DNA from: Massilia antarctica | GTDB lineage: Bacteria; Pseudomonadota; Gammaproteobacteria; Burkholderiales; Burkholderiaceae_D | Assembly (NCBI RefSeq): GCF_015689335.1 | Contig: NZ_CP065053.1 | Span: 6,696,001-6,760,000 of the forward strand | Reading direction: 5' to 3' | Length of the DNA: 64,000 nt | Part shown: positions 45,049 through 53,553 of the stretch, piece after piece | Numbering within the stretch: position 1 is the stretch's first letter | Layout of the letters: the number at the start of each line of letters is the position of its first letter | Translations under genes and position numbers: made by a program | The notes under the pieces: generated by a model | Seen by the model: only the letters and a program-made list of their open reading frames with translations | Database searches by the model: none | Told to the model about the DNA's origin: nothing

Positions 45049-46308
45049 CTACTCGTAGCGCAAGGACTCGGCCGGATTGATCCGCGCCGCGCCATAACTC
45101 GGGTACAAGGTCGCCACGAACGCCAGCGCCACCGAGACCCCGCCGATCATAGCCACATCGCGCCATTGTGGGTCCGATGGCACCGTACTGAGGAAGTAAA
45201 TTTCTTTCGACAGCAGCTTGCTGCCCAGCAGAGACTCGACCACCGGCATGATCACATCGATATTGAGCGCAAACAGCACCCCGGCAGCCACCCCGGCCAC
45301 GGTGCCGATCACCCCCACCAGCGCGCCCTGCATCATGAACACCGCCATGATCGAGCGCGGCGACGCGCCCAGGGTGCGCAGGATCGCAATGTCGGCCTGC
45401 TTGTCGTTCACCTTCATGACCAGGGTCGACACCAGATTGAACGCCGCCACCGCAATGATCAGCACCAGGATCAGGAACATCATGCGCTTTTGCGACTGGA
45501 GGGCCGCGAACCACACCTCGTTCTGGCGCGTCCAGTCGCGGAACATCAGGTGCGCCGGCATGCTGGCCATTAATTCCTGGGCCACCCGCGGCGCCTGGTG
45601 CAGATCGTGCAAGCTCAGTCGCAGTCCGGACGGCAGCGCCAGGTGCTCGACCGCGCGCGCGTCGTCGAGATGCACCAGCGCTACCCCGGAGTCGTAATCG
45701 TTGTGCCCCACATTGAACAATCCCGCCACCGTGAATACTTGCCGGCGCGGCGTCCAGGACGTGGCCGTGCCACCCTGGGGCGCCACCAGCAGCGACAATT
45801 TATCGCCCACCTTCACGCCCAGCTTGTTGGCCAGCTCGTAGCCGAGCACGATATTGAAGCGGCCCGGCTGCAAATCATCGAGCGTGCCGCCCTTGATGCG
45901 CTTGGCGATGGCTGACACTGTCTTTTCCGCCGCCGGCAGGATGCCTTGCACCGCCACCGGCCGCATCGTTTCGTCGTACAGCAACATGCCCTGCAAGCTG
46001 ACAAACGGCGCGCCGCCGGACACGGCCGGATTGGTGCGCGCCTGCGCCAGGGTCTGCTCCCAGTCGGACAGGCCGCCGCGCTCGTCGACGACTTCGATGT
46101 GCGGAATCATCGACAGCATGCGCGCCGCCACTTCCTTCTGGAAACCGTTCATCACCGACAGCACCACAATGAGCGCGGCGACACCGAGCGCAATGCCGCT
46201 CACCGAAATGAGGGAAATCACCGACAGCATGGGATTGCGTTCGCTGCGGCGTTGCGCGCTGGTATAGCGCAGCGCGATCTGTAATTCGTAAGGTAAATTG
46301 GCGAACAT
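45049..46308 (-). CDS. lolC: lipoprotein-releasing ABC transporter permease (LolC/E family)
   Basis: 419 residues, full length. N-terminal helix after LQIALRYTSAQRRSERN, a large periplasmic domain about 50-270 and three further helices, ending in the typical ARINPAESLRYE. It would work with LolD ATPase and LolA to release lipoproteins from the inner membrane, relevant given the many lipoproteins here. lolD, normally next to it, is absent; the HipA/DUF3037 pair and the insertion sequence lie where it would be expected. Confidence 0.92.
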   Translation of the reverse strand: MFANLPYELQIALRYTSAQRRSERNPMLSVISLISVSGIALGVAALIVVLSVMNGFQKEVAARMLSMIPHIEVVDERGGLSDWEQTLAQARTNPAVSGGAPFVSLQGMLLYDETMRPVAVQGILPAAEKTVSAIAKRIKGGTLDDLQPGRFNIVLGYELANKLGVKVGDKLSLLVAPQGGTATSWTPRRQVFTVAGLFNVGHNDYDSGVALVHLDDARAVEHLALPSGLRLSLHDLHQAPRVAQELMASMPAHLMFRDWTRQNEVWFAALQSQKRMMFLILVLIIAVAAFNLVSTLVMKVNDKQADIAILRTLGASPRSIMAVFMMQGALVGVIGTVAGVAAGVLFALNIDVIMPVVESLLGSKLLSKEIYFLSTVPSDPQWRDVAMIGGVSVALAFVATLYPSYGAARINPAESLRYE

Positions 46309-46314
46309 GTAATC

Positions 46315-47262
46315 CTAGTATCCTTGTGCTTTCAGGCTCTCGATGTCGGCGTCGCCGTCATCCTGCAGGCGGCGCCAGTGGTCAAGCGGTTCCAGCCCCA
46401 GGCTGCGCGACATCGATAGCAGCAAGCTCTGCCCTGGCGCGGGGCTGCGCGGTGAAAATTGGTACACCGGGTCTTCGAAGGCCTTGGCCGGCGAGACGAT
46501 GGTCCAGCCCATCTCCTTGAACATGCCGATCACGTCATCGAGGAACAGCGCATTGAGCAAGTTGTGATGCATCAGCATGACCTGGGCGATGTCGCGTCCC
46601 TGCAAGCGCTGCGACAAGTCGCGGTAAGCCAGGGCCCGCTGGCGCACATGTGCCAGGTAGGCTTTTCTGATTGGCGCCAGGTCGGCCTTGCTGTTCTTGG
46701 CGAGCAATTCGTTGAGGTGTTCGTCGAGCCGCCAGTCGCTCGTATCCAGGCTCACGTACGCATTGCGATAACCCTGCGCGGCGAGAAAGGCACGCATGCC
46801 GTCGCGCTTCTCGGGCGTGTTGCCTTCGCGCAGATAGGTGTAGCGGAACCATTTCTGGTAGCCGGGCAAGGTGGCGATGATCTTGTCGCAGTCCATCACT
46901 TCGCGCTGGTACTGCGCCAGGCTGAGCTTGGCGCTGTCGAGGTCGGGATGGGTCATCGTATGATTGCCGATGGAATGGCCGGCTTCGCCCCAGGCGCGTG
47001 CCAGCGCATAACCGGCCGGCATGTCGGCGCCATTGCCGGCCGTGACGAACAGCGCCGCCGTCACCTTGTGCCTGGCGAGCGCATCGAGCATGGCCTGGTT
47101 GCGCTGCTGCGGCGACATGCGCGGCGTCTCGTCCAGGGACGGTCCATCGTCGAAGCTGAAGGCCACCGATTGCGCCAGGGCGGCGCAGGGCAGCAGAGCG
47201 GCGCACAGGATGGCGGCGGCGATGCCGGAAAGCTTCACCGCGAAATTTTTTAACTGGAGCAT
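46315..47262 (-). CDS. secreted polysaccharide deacetylase
   Basis: 315 residues from ATG 47262. Signal peptide (KLSGIAAAILCAALLPCAALAQS). The CE4 fold has metal Asp in FSFDDGPSLDE, His pair in IGNHTMTHPDL, RYTYLREGNT, SLDTSDW and the C-terminal MLMHHNL. The frame is open far upstream, but that region is antisense to the AI-2E gene. It acts in the periplasm or outside, removing acetyl groups from a polysaccharide or peptidoglycan. Lies 6 bp before the lolC start in the same direction. Confidence 0.9.
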   Translation of the reverse strand: MLQLKNFAVKLSGIAAAILCAALLPCAALAQSVAFSFDDGPSLDETPRMSPQQRNQAMLDALARHKVTAALFVTAGNGADMPAGYALARAWGEAGHSIGNHTMTHPDLDSAKLSLAQYQREVMDCDKIIATLPGYQKWFRYTYLREGNTPEKRDGMRAFLAAQGYRNAYVSLDTSDWRLDEHLNELLAKNSKADLAPIRKAYLAHVRQRALAYRDLSQRLQGRDIAQVMLMHHNLLNALFLDDVIGMFKEMGWTIVSPAKAFEDPVYQFSPRSPAPGQSLLLSMSRSLGLEPLDHWRRLQDDGDADIESLKAQGY

Positions 47263-47348
47263 GAAGAGCGCTTCTGAATTGACGATCTGCAAGCCTAACA
47301 TATGGCGGCGCGGGCGCAAAGGCGCCCTGCCCCGCCACCGCCCACGGC

Positions 47349-48593
47349 TTACTCGCCCAGCAGCTCGGCCAGCACTTCCATGCCTTCGACCCGTTCGGCC
47401 ACGACCTTGATCATCACCACCACCGGCACGCCCAGCAGCAAACCCCACATGCCCCACAGCCAGCCCCAGAACAGCAGGCTGACGAACACGGCGGCCGGGT
47501 TCATCTTGGCGATCTTGCCCGTCATCCAGGTGGCGATCACGGTGCCGACCAGGGTGGCGATGGCGAGCGAGGCACCGCTGACCAGCAGCACCATCTGCAA
47601 GGATTCGAACTGCATGAAGGCGACCAGTCCGGTCAGCGCGGTGATCAGCAGCGGACCGAAATACGGCATGATGTGCATCAGCCCGGCGAAAATGGCCCAG
47701 GCACCGGCATTTTCCAGCCCGAGCGCGCGCAGGGCGACCCACATCATCAGCGCGAGCAAGGTATTGGTGACGAGCAGCATGAACATATAGTTCTGGATCG
47801 AGCTGTTGATATCGTCGAGGATGTGCACGGTCACCTTCTTGCGGCTCAAGGACGGCCCGGTCAGCTTGACCAGCTTGCGCTTGAAGGTATCTCCCGCCAG
47901 CAGCAGGAAAAATACCAGGAATACCACCATCGTGGCCTGGGTCACGAAGCCGATGAAGCCCATCGAGCCGGCCAGCACCCAGTCCATGATCTTGAACGTG
48001 CCACCGGCGGCGGCCGCGGCCGGCATGGCCTTGCGCGTCGATGGCCGCTGCCCGCCCACGCTGGAGGTGGCCTGTTCGATCTGGGAGGCGGCCGCCTGCA
48101 TCTGCTGGATGGTGCTCGGCTGCCCGCCACTGGCATTGGTCAGCAGGCGGGTGACTTTCTGTGTGATCGTCGGCAATTCATCGATGATATTGAAAAACTC
48201 GCCCTGCACCCGGTTCAGCACGCCGGCCATCAAGGCCAGGATCGCGATCGTGACAATGGTCGCGCCAATGGCGCGCTTGATGCGCAGGCGCCGTTCCAGC
48301 CACAGGACCACGGGGTTGAGGGTATAGGCAATGAAAATCCCGAGCAGGAGCGGGACCAGGAATTTTTGCGACCACTGCAGCGCATACACAAAGGCAATCG
48401 TCGCGATGATGCCCAGCGCCAGGCCGCGCGCATTGACATGGATCGGGATGCGCAAGGTTTGCGCGGCGCCCGATGTGAGGGGGTCGGGTGGCTCGGCGCC
48501 GGACGTGGCGACGGCTGCCGTGACGGCGGCGCTCTCTATGGAAGGAGCGGGGTTTTCATTGGCGGGTGCCGGAATCGGATCTGCAAGCTGCAT
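47349..48593 (-). CDS. AI-2E family transporter (PerM-like)
   Basis: 414 residues. A Pro/Ala-rich N-terminus of about 50 residues precedes about eight membrane helices. Family features: KFLVPLLLGIFIAYTLNPVVLWLERR, GLMHIMPYFGPLLITALTG and the C-terminal FWGWLWGMWGLLLGVPVVVMIKV. Members export small molecules or act as Na+/H+ antiporters; the substrate is unknown. A perfect TATAAT lies 11 bases before the ATG. Confidence 0.9.
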   Translation of the reverse strand: MQLADPIPAPANENPAPSIESAAVTAAVATSGAEPPDPLTSGAAQTLRIPIHVNARGLALGIIATIAFVYALQWSQKFLVPLLLGIFIAYTLNPVVLWLERRLRIKRAIGATIVTIAILALMAGVLNRVQGEFFNIIDELPTITQKVTRLLTNASGGQPSTIQQMQAAASQIEQATSSVGGQRPSTRKAMPAAAAAGGTFKIMDWVLAGSMGFIGFVTQATMVVFLVFFLLLAGDTFKRKLVKLTGPSLSRKKVTVHILDDINSSIQNYMFMLLVTNTLLALMMWVALRALGLENAGAWAIFAGLMHIMPYFGPLLITALTGLVAFMQFESLQMVLLVSGASLAIATLVGTVIATWMTGKIAKMNPAAVFVSLLFWGWLWGMWGLLLGVPVVVMIKVVAERVEGMEVLAELLGE

Positions 48594-48604
48594 AAAATCT
48601 TTAC

Positions 48605-48610
48605 ATTATA
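48605..48610 (-). promoter_or_regulatory. -10 box close to the AI-2E gene start
   Basis: A perfect TATAAT on the minus strand ending 11 bases before ATG 48593. A start about seven bases further on would leave a leader of only about five bases, so the mRNA may be nearly leaderless. No clear -35. Confidence 0.4.
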
Positions 48611-48659
48611 ATGCCGGCGCCGCAGGCCGGCCACCAGGGGCCGGCCTGAAGGGCTCAGC

Positions 48660-48974
48660 TTACTTCACACGTACGTCGTTCTTGACCGATACTACACCCT
48701 TCACGCCGCGCGCCACATCGGCAGCTTTGGTCGCATCGGCCGGATCGGCAACGAAACCGGACAGCTGCACGTCGCCCTTGAAGGTTTCAACGTTGATTTC
48801 CGACGCTTTCAAGGTTGGCTCGTTGAAGATCGAGGCTTTGACCTTGGCGGTGATCACGGTGTCATCGATAAACTCGCCGGTCCCTTCCTTGGTGGCAGTC
48901 GAAGCACAACCGGCCATGGTGGCAACGAGGGTGGCGGCAAACAGCATGGTCGACAGACGTTTTGCGATTTTCAT
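48660..48974 (-). CDS. BON-domain lipoprotein
   Basis: 104 residues. Lipobox MAGC near residue 23. A single BON domain fills the rest (DDTVITAKVKASIFNEPTLKA, VQLSGFVADP, VKGVVSVKNDVRVK). BON domains bind phospholipid or peptidoglycan and protect the envelope, as in OsmY/DolP. About 60% identical by eye to the protein at 58028. Probably co-transcribed with the gene at 49045 (70 bp gap) from the site at 49656. Confidence 0.93.
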   Translation of the reverse strand: MKIAKRLSTMLFAATLVATMAGCASTATKEGTGEFIDDTVITAKVKASIFNEPTLKASEINVETFKGDVQLSGFVADPADATKAADVARGVKGVVSVKNDVRVK

Positions 48975-49044
48975 GGTGGACTCCTTGGTGGGTGATTCAA
49001 AAAAGATGCTCGATGTGAGCTGTTGCAGGACGGCTTACTTGCCC

Positions 49045-49593
49045 TTACTTGCCATACTGCGATTTTGCGGCCGAGACACAACTGTCCTTGGCCGCACCGG
49101 CAAAAGCATCGCACTTTTCGCGCGCGACTTTGTACTCGGCCGTTCGTTTGTCGTCGCGCGCATCGGTGCGCGCTTCGATCGCTTTCTTGTCGGCCCTGGC
49201 GTCGGCCTGGGACGCGACCAATGTCGCTTTCGCCTGCTGGATGCAGACATCCTTGTCGTTGCCCGTCAATGCCTTGCACTTGACCCTGTCGAGGTCGTAG
49301 GTGGCCGCGGCAATCTCCAGGCGCGACTGAGTGTAGGCCTTGAGCGTGCCCTTGTACATGGCGGTGGCTTCTTCCACGGTGTGCACGCGCGCCACCCTGG
49401 CTTCTTCCACGCACACTTCTTTCGGGTTGCCGGTGATGGCATCGCAACGCGCACGGGCCGCCTGGTAGGCGCTCGCCGCCGCATCCCGGGCCTGGCTGTA
49501 GGCCGCTTTCGCTTCCGGCGTGGCCGCACTGGCGGCCAGGGCAGCCGACATCAGGACTGCGCCGGTCAGGGCTGGGATAAGCACTCGCTTCAT
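49045..49593 (-). CDS. periplasmic helical repeat protein, Cys-containing
   Basis: 182 residues from ATG 49593 with GGAG ten bases upstream. Signal peptide ending ASAATPEA. The mature part has three similar units of Ala/Arg/Lys-rich helices, each with the pattern RxKCxAxxGxxKDxC (RCDAITGNPKEVC, KCKALTGNDKDVC, KCDAFAGAAKDSC). Paired Cys in each unit suggest disulfide-stabilised helical hairpins. Related in style to the shorter protein at 50562. Function unknown; probably an envelope-stress protein under the site at 49656. Confidence 0.78.
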   Translation of the reverse strand: MKRVLIPALTGAVLMSAALAASAATPEAKAAYSQARDAAASAYQAARARCDAITGNPKEVCVEEARVARVHTVEEATAMYKGTLKAYTQSRLEIAAATYDLDRVKCKALTGNDKDVCIQQAKATLVASQADARADKKAIEARTDARDDKRTAEYKVAREKCDAFAGAAKDSCVSAAKSQYGK

Positions 49594-49655
49594 CTTGCTT
49601 TTCTCCGGTGGCAAACTAGTTGAGTTACGTTGTACGGGAAGTGTGACTGCACATC

Positions 49656-49671
49656 TGTACGCTGGCGAACA
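49656..49671 (-). promoter_or_regulatory. GTNCG-N4-CGNAC palindrome, gene at 49045
   Basis: TGTACG-CTGG-CGAACA, a near-consensus site. On the minus strand TACAAC (49634-49629) is centred 32 bp downstream, giving a start near 49622, about 29 bases before ATG 49593. Confidence 0.7.
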
Positions 49672-49729
49672 CAGCATGATTAGTGGCAAAAACCCAACGG
49701 TTTGATGCAAACCCAGCCGCCCCGGCCTG

Positions 49730-49745
49730 GGTGCGGCAGCGCACA
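49730..49745 (+). promoter_or_regulatory. GTNCG-N4-CGNAC palindrome, gene at 49800
   Basis: GGTGCG-GCAG-CGCACA. TATGCT (49767-49772) is centred 32 bp downstream and gives a start near 49779, about 21 bases before ATG 49800. With the site at 49656 it makes a divergent pair, each serving one side. Confidence 0.65.
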
Positions 49746-49799
49746 GACCCGGGGGTCCTGGCTGATTATGCTGGCTCTACACTTTGTCAGGAGAACAAC

Positions 49800-50261
49800 A
49801 TGAAATCGACCCAGACTATCGCAGCACTCGTTGTCGCGGTTTCCGCCGTCCTCGGCGGTTGCGCCAGCACGTCCAGCCAGCCGGCCAACAATGGCAGCTA
49901 CAGCAATCCCATTTCGGCCTCGGCCGGATACGGCACCATCGAATCGATCCAGGTCACCCGTAGCGAAGGCCAGACCAGCGGTACCGGCGCGGTTGTCGGC
50001 GGCATCGTCGGCGCGCTGGTCGGCAACCAGGTCGGCAGCGGCAATGGCCGTACCGCGGCCACCGTCGCCGGTGCGGTTGGCGGCGCTGTCGTCGGCAACA
50101 AGGTCGAAGCGAACCGCAACGCCGGCAACGGCCAGGACCTGTACCAGATCAATGTGCGCCTGGAAAATGGCGAAACCCGCACGATCGTGCAGGACAGCGT
50201 CTACGACCTGCGCGTGGGCAACCGCGTGCGTCTGGTCGACGGCAGAGTCTACCGTTACTAA
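49800..50261 (+). CDS. glycine-zipper 2TM lipoprotein (SlyB-like)
   Basis: 153 residues, Shine-Dalgarno CAGGAG. Lipobox VLGGC (Cys near 21). Residues about 60-100 form the glycine-zipper 2TM hairpin (GAVVGGIVGALVGNQVGSG, ATVAGAVGGAVVGN), then a small domain (YQINVRLENGETRTIVQD, GNRVRLVDGRVYRY). Matches the SlyB/PcpY family of outer-membrane lipoproteins. The zipper and C-terminal region are close to those of the protein at 60073. Confidence 0.9.
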   Translation: MKSTQTIAALVVAVSAVLGGCASTSSQPANNGSYSNPISASAGYGTIESIQVTRSEGQTSGTGAVVGGIVGALVGNQVGSGNGRTAATVAGAVGGAVVGNKVEANRNAGNGQDLYQINVRLENGETRTIVQDSVYDLRVGNRVRLVDGRVYRY

Positions 50262-50336
50262 ATTTCTCGTACTACCCACTTACCAACAATAAAACACGAA
50301 CTGCCCGCCAGCTCGCCCACTTTTAAGGAGCCCACC

Positions 50337-50489
50337 ATGGGTACCATTCTTCTCGTTATTCTCATTCTTGCGCTGATCGGCGTTCTTCCTACCTGGAACC
50401 ACAGCCGCAGTTGGGGATACGGCCCAACCGGTATCACCGGCCTGATCGTGGTGGTGCTCATTGTGCTGCTCATCACCGGGCGCCTGTAA
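50337..50489 (+). CDS. DUF3309-type small membrane protein
   Basis: 50 residues with Shine-Dalgarno AAGGAG seven bases upstream. Two hydrophobic segments (GTILLVILILALIGVLP and GLIVVVLIVLLITGRL) flank the conserved WNHSRSWGYGPTG. This is the pattern of DUF3309, tiny hydrophobic proteins common in proteobacterial stress loci. Function unknown. Follows the glycine-zipper gene by 75 bases and is ended by a strong terminator, so probably the same transcript. Confidence 0.88.
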   Translation: MGTILLVILILALIGVLPTWNHSRSWGYGPTGITGLIVVVLIVLLITGRL

Positions 50490-50500
50490 GCAGTCGACCA

Positions 50501-50527
50501 CCGGCGCCGCGTGCGCCGGTTTTTTTT
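50501..50527 (+). terminator. rho-independent terminator
   Basis: Stem CCGGCGC / GCGCCGG with a 5-base loop, followed by eight T. Ends the 49800-50489 transcript. Confidence 0.92.
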
Positions 50528-50561
50528 GCCCCACCCTCGCACCATCGGAAAAGGAGCTGCC

Positions 50562-50969
50562 ATGAGCAAGCCTGTCACGACCGCGATGCCAAGCGCATCG
50601 CCACACACCACCAGTCAGCTGGCCCGCACCTTGCGCACGGCCATCGTCACGGCCGGCCTGATGGGCATGGCCCTGGCGCAGGCCCAGAGTGCCCAGACCT
50701 CGACCGACAGTAACGTGCCGGCCGCCACCGCGCGCCAGCAAGCGGCCGAAATCGCCCGCGGCGACCCGGCGCGCTGGTCGCGCGAAGACGTCACGGCCGA
50801 GGCACGCCTGCGCACCCTGCGCAAGGAAATGGGCGCGGCCCTGCAGGAAGCGAAAGGCGCTTGCCGCGCCCTGCCCGCGGCCGAGCGCGGCGCTTGCAAC
50901 AAGGAAGCGCAGGCGAACTACCAGAAAGACATGGCCGGCGCGCGCGCCCAGGCCGCCGCCGGCGGCTGA
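50562..50969 (+). CDS. small secreted helical protein
   Basis: 135 residues from ATG 50562 with AAGGAG upstream; the frame continues upstream into the terminator, which is not coding. A long N-region and hydrophobic core (TAIVTAGLMGMALAQAQS) look like a signal peptide. The mature part is Ala/Arg-rich helix with a Cys pair (GACRALPAAERGACNKEAQANY), similar to a unit of the protein at 49045. It lies only 35 bases after the terminator, so its promoter is unclear. Confidence 0.7.
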   Translation: MSKPVTTAMPSASPHTTSQLARTLRTAIVTAGLMGMALAQAQSAQTSTDSNVPAATARQQAAEIARGDPARWSREDVTAEARLRTLRKEMGAALQEAKGACRALPAAERGACNKEAQANYQKDMAGARAQAAAGG

Positions 50970-50989
50970 GCCGGTACTGCCAGCCCCCC

Positions 50990-52144
50990 TTACGCCGCCG
51001 CAGCGACCCAGTCGTCCTGCTCCGGCGGCAATTCGTGCACCACCACGGCCGTTTCTTCGGCCACCGTCACCAGCCAGCCCGCATGCTTGAGCGCGCGTAA
51101 GGCGTCGCGGTAGCCCTGCTCCCAGCGCCACTCGATCGATCCCTTGGAAAAATTGACATCCTTCGACGCCATATGCCAGTCGCGGCCCGCATAGGGAATC
51201 CGCACGATGTGCAAGGTGGCGTCGCAGCCGAGCGCTTCGAGTTCGCGCCGGTCGTCGTCGCTGCGCTCGGCTTCCGGCAGGCGCGAGTACAGCTGGCGCA
51301 ACTTGTGCTGCAGCGCATGGGTCGCGCTGTACTCTTCGATATGGCGTTTCGAGCGCGATGCGTACGTCACATCCTTCTGGCGCGTACTCACTTCATCCAT
51401 CGTCACCGGCACTTCCCCTTCCGCGCTCCACAAATCGACCATGAAGCAGATGGTGTCGCCGCCGGGCAGTTCGCGCAGCACCGATTCGAGCGGGGTGTTC
51501 GAATACAGGCCGCCGTCCCAGTACAGTTCGCCATCGATGCGCACCGGCGCAAAGGCTGGCGGCAGGCTGCCGCTGGCGCGCACATGGTCGGCGCACAGCT
51601 GCCCGCTCTCGCTGTCGAAGTGGGCCAGTTCGCCGGTGCGCACGTTGACCGCGTTCACGGTCAGGCGCATGCCGCCGTCGGCGTTGAGGTAATCGAAGTC
51701 GACCAGTTCGCGCAAGGTGTCGCGCAGCGGCAAGGTGTCGTAGAACGACGCTTCTTCCGGCGCCACCGTCATCCCGTACGCAAAGCCGCTGAACAGGCGC
51801 GGCGAGAAAAAGCCCGGCACCCCGCGCATCACCGTGTCGAAGGTGTTGAGCCAGATATTCGAGCGCCGCTGGCGGTCGTCGATGCGGGTCATGTCGAAGG
51901 TGTCCGGATGCGAGACCCGGTCCCAGAACGCCCTGACCTTTTCCAGCCGCACCGATTGCTCGTTGCCGGCAATCAGGGCGGCATTGATGGCCCCGATCGA
52001 GGTGCCGACGATCCAGTCCGGCACCAGATTGTGTTCGTGCAGCGCCTGGTACACGCCGGCCTGGTAGGCGCCCAGGGCGCCGCCGCCTTGCAGAACGAGC
52101 ACGATGCGCAGGTTCTGGGGATTGAGGTTGTTAATGTCTGTCAT
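50990..52144 (-). CDS. patatin-like phospholipase
   Basis: 384 residues. Oxyanion loop LQGGGALGAYQAGVY, nucleophile GTSIGA (Ser near 50) and catalytic DGG in YWDGGLYSNTPLE are all present. The C-terminal 130 residues (KRHIEEYSATHALQHKLRQLY and YRDALRALKHAG) match the DUF3734-type extension common in proteobacterial patatins. No signal peptide. Probably a cytoplasmic or membrane-linked lipase, in some relatives linked to PHB granules. 200 bp downstream of the stress operon. Confidence 0.92.
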   Translation of the reverse strand: MTDINNLNPQNLRIVLVLQGGGALGAYQAGVYQALHEHNLVPDWIVGTSIGAINAALIAGNEQSVRLEKVRAFWDRVSHPDTFDMTRIDDRQRRSNIWLNTFDTVMRGVPGFFSPRLFSGFAYGMTVAPEEASFYDTLPLRDTLRELVDFDYLNADGGMRLTVNAVNVRTGELAHFDSESGQLCADHVRASGSLPPAFAPVRIDGELYWDGGLYSNTPLESVLRELPGGDTICFMVDLWSAEGEVPVTMDEVSTRQKDVTYASRSKRHIEEYSATHALQHKLRQLYSRLPEAERSDDDRRELEALGCDATLHIVRIPYAGRDWHMASKDVNFSKGSIEWRWEQGYRDALRALKHAGWLVTVAEETAVVVHELPPEQDDWVAAAA

Positions 52145-52344
52145 GGAATCGCCGCAATGAATGGATCAATCGAGTATAGAGCAAATACGGCAGCGAAAAA
52201 AAAGACGGCGTCGAATCCGAAGATTACGACGCCGCTCAAGCCCCACCATATTTTTCCGTTCTTGTTACAAGGCCGGGTTCGCTTGCCCGGCATGGTCGCC
52301 CAGCAGTTCACAAACGCCGGATCACAGGGTCTGCATCACGCGAT

Positions 52345-52728
52345 TCATGCCTCGCCCGTGCGGCGCCGCTGCAGGTACCAGACCACGCCAGCGGCCAGCG
52401 CCGCCACGCCGATGGCCGGCTTGACCAGCCGGCGCCGCGTGATGAAGCCGATGATGGTGGCCGCGTACGGCATGATCGAGGCAACGCTGATGCCGGTCGG
52501 ATGCAGCACGCTGTCGATCCGCGAACGGACCGCCCAGGTCGCATGGTCCAGGGCCGAGTGAAACAGCACGTCGGGACGCGAATCGTGCTTGATCTGAGCC
52601 CGTGCATGGGCAATGCCGACCCGGTAAAAATCGCCCTGGCGCAGCAGGCGCGCCTTGCGCTCGGACAGCGATTCGGCCTTGGCTCCACCCTTGCCCGGGG
52701 TTTTTTCCAGCCCGATAATGTTATCCAT
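52345..52728 (-). CDS. hypothetical protein of the stress operon with C-terminal membrane segments
   Basis: 127 residues from ATG 52728 with a GGAGG upstream. The N-terminal half is charged (AESLSERKARLLRQGDFYRVGIAHA); two hydrophobic stretches follow (ISVASIMPYAATIIGFI and PAIGVAALAAGVVWYL). Family not recognised, though genes in this position often follow holin-like and DUF883 genes. Separated by 26 bases from the holin-like gene, so the last gene of that operon. Confidence 0.75.
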   Translation of the reverse strand: MDNIIGLEKTPGKGGAKAESLSERKARLLRQGDFYRVGIAHARAQIKHDSRPDVLFHSALDHATWAVRSRIDSVLHPTGISVASIMPYAATIIGFITRRRLVKPAIGVAALAAGVVWYLQRRRTGEA

Positions 52729-52754
52729 CGTAATCCTCCCGTCTGAATGGCCGC

Positions 52755-53141
52755 TTACAGCAGCATGTCGCGATCGTTCTTGAGTTCGTTCATGGTTTCG
52801 GGGAAAGCCAGCTTGCCCTCTTTGAGCATGGCCTTGGCCTTGACCACGAGGCCTATCGTCACGGCGATGAACACGGCAAACATCAGCAAGAGAATTTTCC
52901 AGCCCATGCTTTCCCAGGCGAGCGCGACGATCGTCGCGGTGCCGTAGGCCAGCGCAAACATGGCGCACAGCACTGCCAGCGAAAACACCACCAGCAGTTC
53001 GAGCACATGATTGCGCACTTCGGACAATTCGAGCGCCGCCAGTTCCACGCGCGACACCAGCAGTCCGAAGATATTTTTTGCCAGCCCTGTCAGGCCGCCC
53101 ATCAGGCCGGGGCCATGCACTGCAGCAGTTGTTTTGTCCAT
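52755..53141 (-). CDS. phage-holin-like membrane protein (Phage_holin_3_6 family)
   Basis: 128 residues. Two membrane helices (LLVVFSLAVLCAMFALAYG and WKILLLMFAVFIAVTIGLV) after GLTGLAKNIFGLLVSRVELAALELSEVR. The family name comes from similarity to holins, but it is almost always encoded beside DUF883 in bacterial chromosomes, as here, and not with phage genes. Inner membrane, function unknown. Confidence 0.9.
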   Translation of the reverse strand: MDKTTAAVHGPGLMGGLTGLAKNIFGLLVSRVELAALELSEVRNHVLELLVVFSLAVLCAMFALAYGTATIVALAWESMGWKILLLMFAVFIAVTIGLVVKAKAMLKEGKLAFPETMNELKNDRDMLL

Positions 53142-53159
53142 GGCTTCTCCCGGCTTGGA

Positions 53160-53498
53160 TTATTTACGGCCCAGGATCACGCCGACCAGCAAGCCGACGC
53201 TGGCTGCTGCAGCGATCGTGCGCCATGGGTTGTCCTTAACATAGACATCGGCGGTCTGCGCCAGTTCCTTACCTTTGACGATCGCTTGACCTTGCACTTG
53301 CGATGCCTTGTTCAAGGCCACGTCCAGCATTTCCATGCCGCGTGCGCGCATGTCTTCGGCTTTTTCGCCGGTCAGCGCGGCCGCCGCGGAGAGCAGGGTC
53401 TGGGCATCCTTGACCAGGGTTTTGACATCGGTCTGGACTGCGTTCACATTGCCGTTCAGGTTGGCGGAACCGTTGCTGCGGGTATTGGTATCTAACAT
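53160..53498 (-). CDS. DUF883 (YqjD/ElaB-type) membrane-anchored protein
   Basis: 112 residues. A long amphipathic helix (VKTLVKDAQTLLSAAAALTGEKAEDMRARG) and the C-terminal signature DNPWRTIAAAASVGLLVGVILGRK, a single membrane anchor. YqjD of E. coli binds ribosomes at the membrane in stationary phase. 18 bases before the holin-like gene. Confidence 0.93.
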   Translation of the reverse strand: MLDTNTRSNGSANLNGNVNAVQTDVKTLVKDAQTLLSAAAALTGEKAEDMRARGMEMLDVALNKASQVQGQAIVKGKELAQTADVYVKDNPWRTIAAAASVGLLVGVILGRK

Positions 53499-53553
53499 GA
53501 TGAACTCCAGTGGTGGGTTGAAAAAAGTCTGAAAAATGGATCCGTTCTTGCTT

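Noticed and set aside
46315..47742. 475-codon version of the secreted deacetylase
   Set aside because: The extra N-terminal part lies opposite the AI-2E gene and hides a good signal peptide that starts at 47262.
52755..53141. Prophage remnant suggested by a holin-like protein
   Set aside because: No phage genes nearby; this family is normally chromosomal with DUF883.
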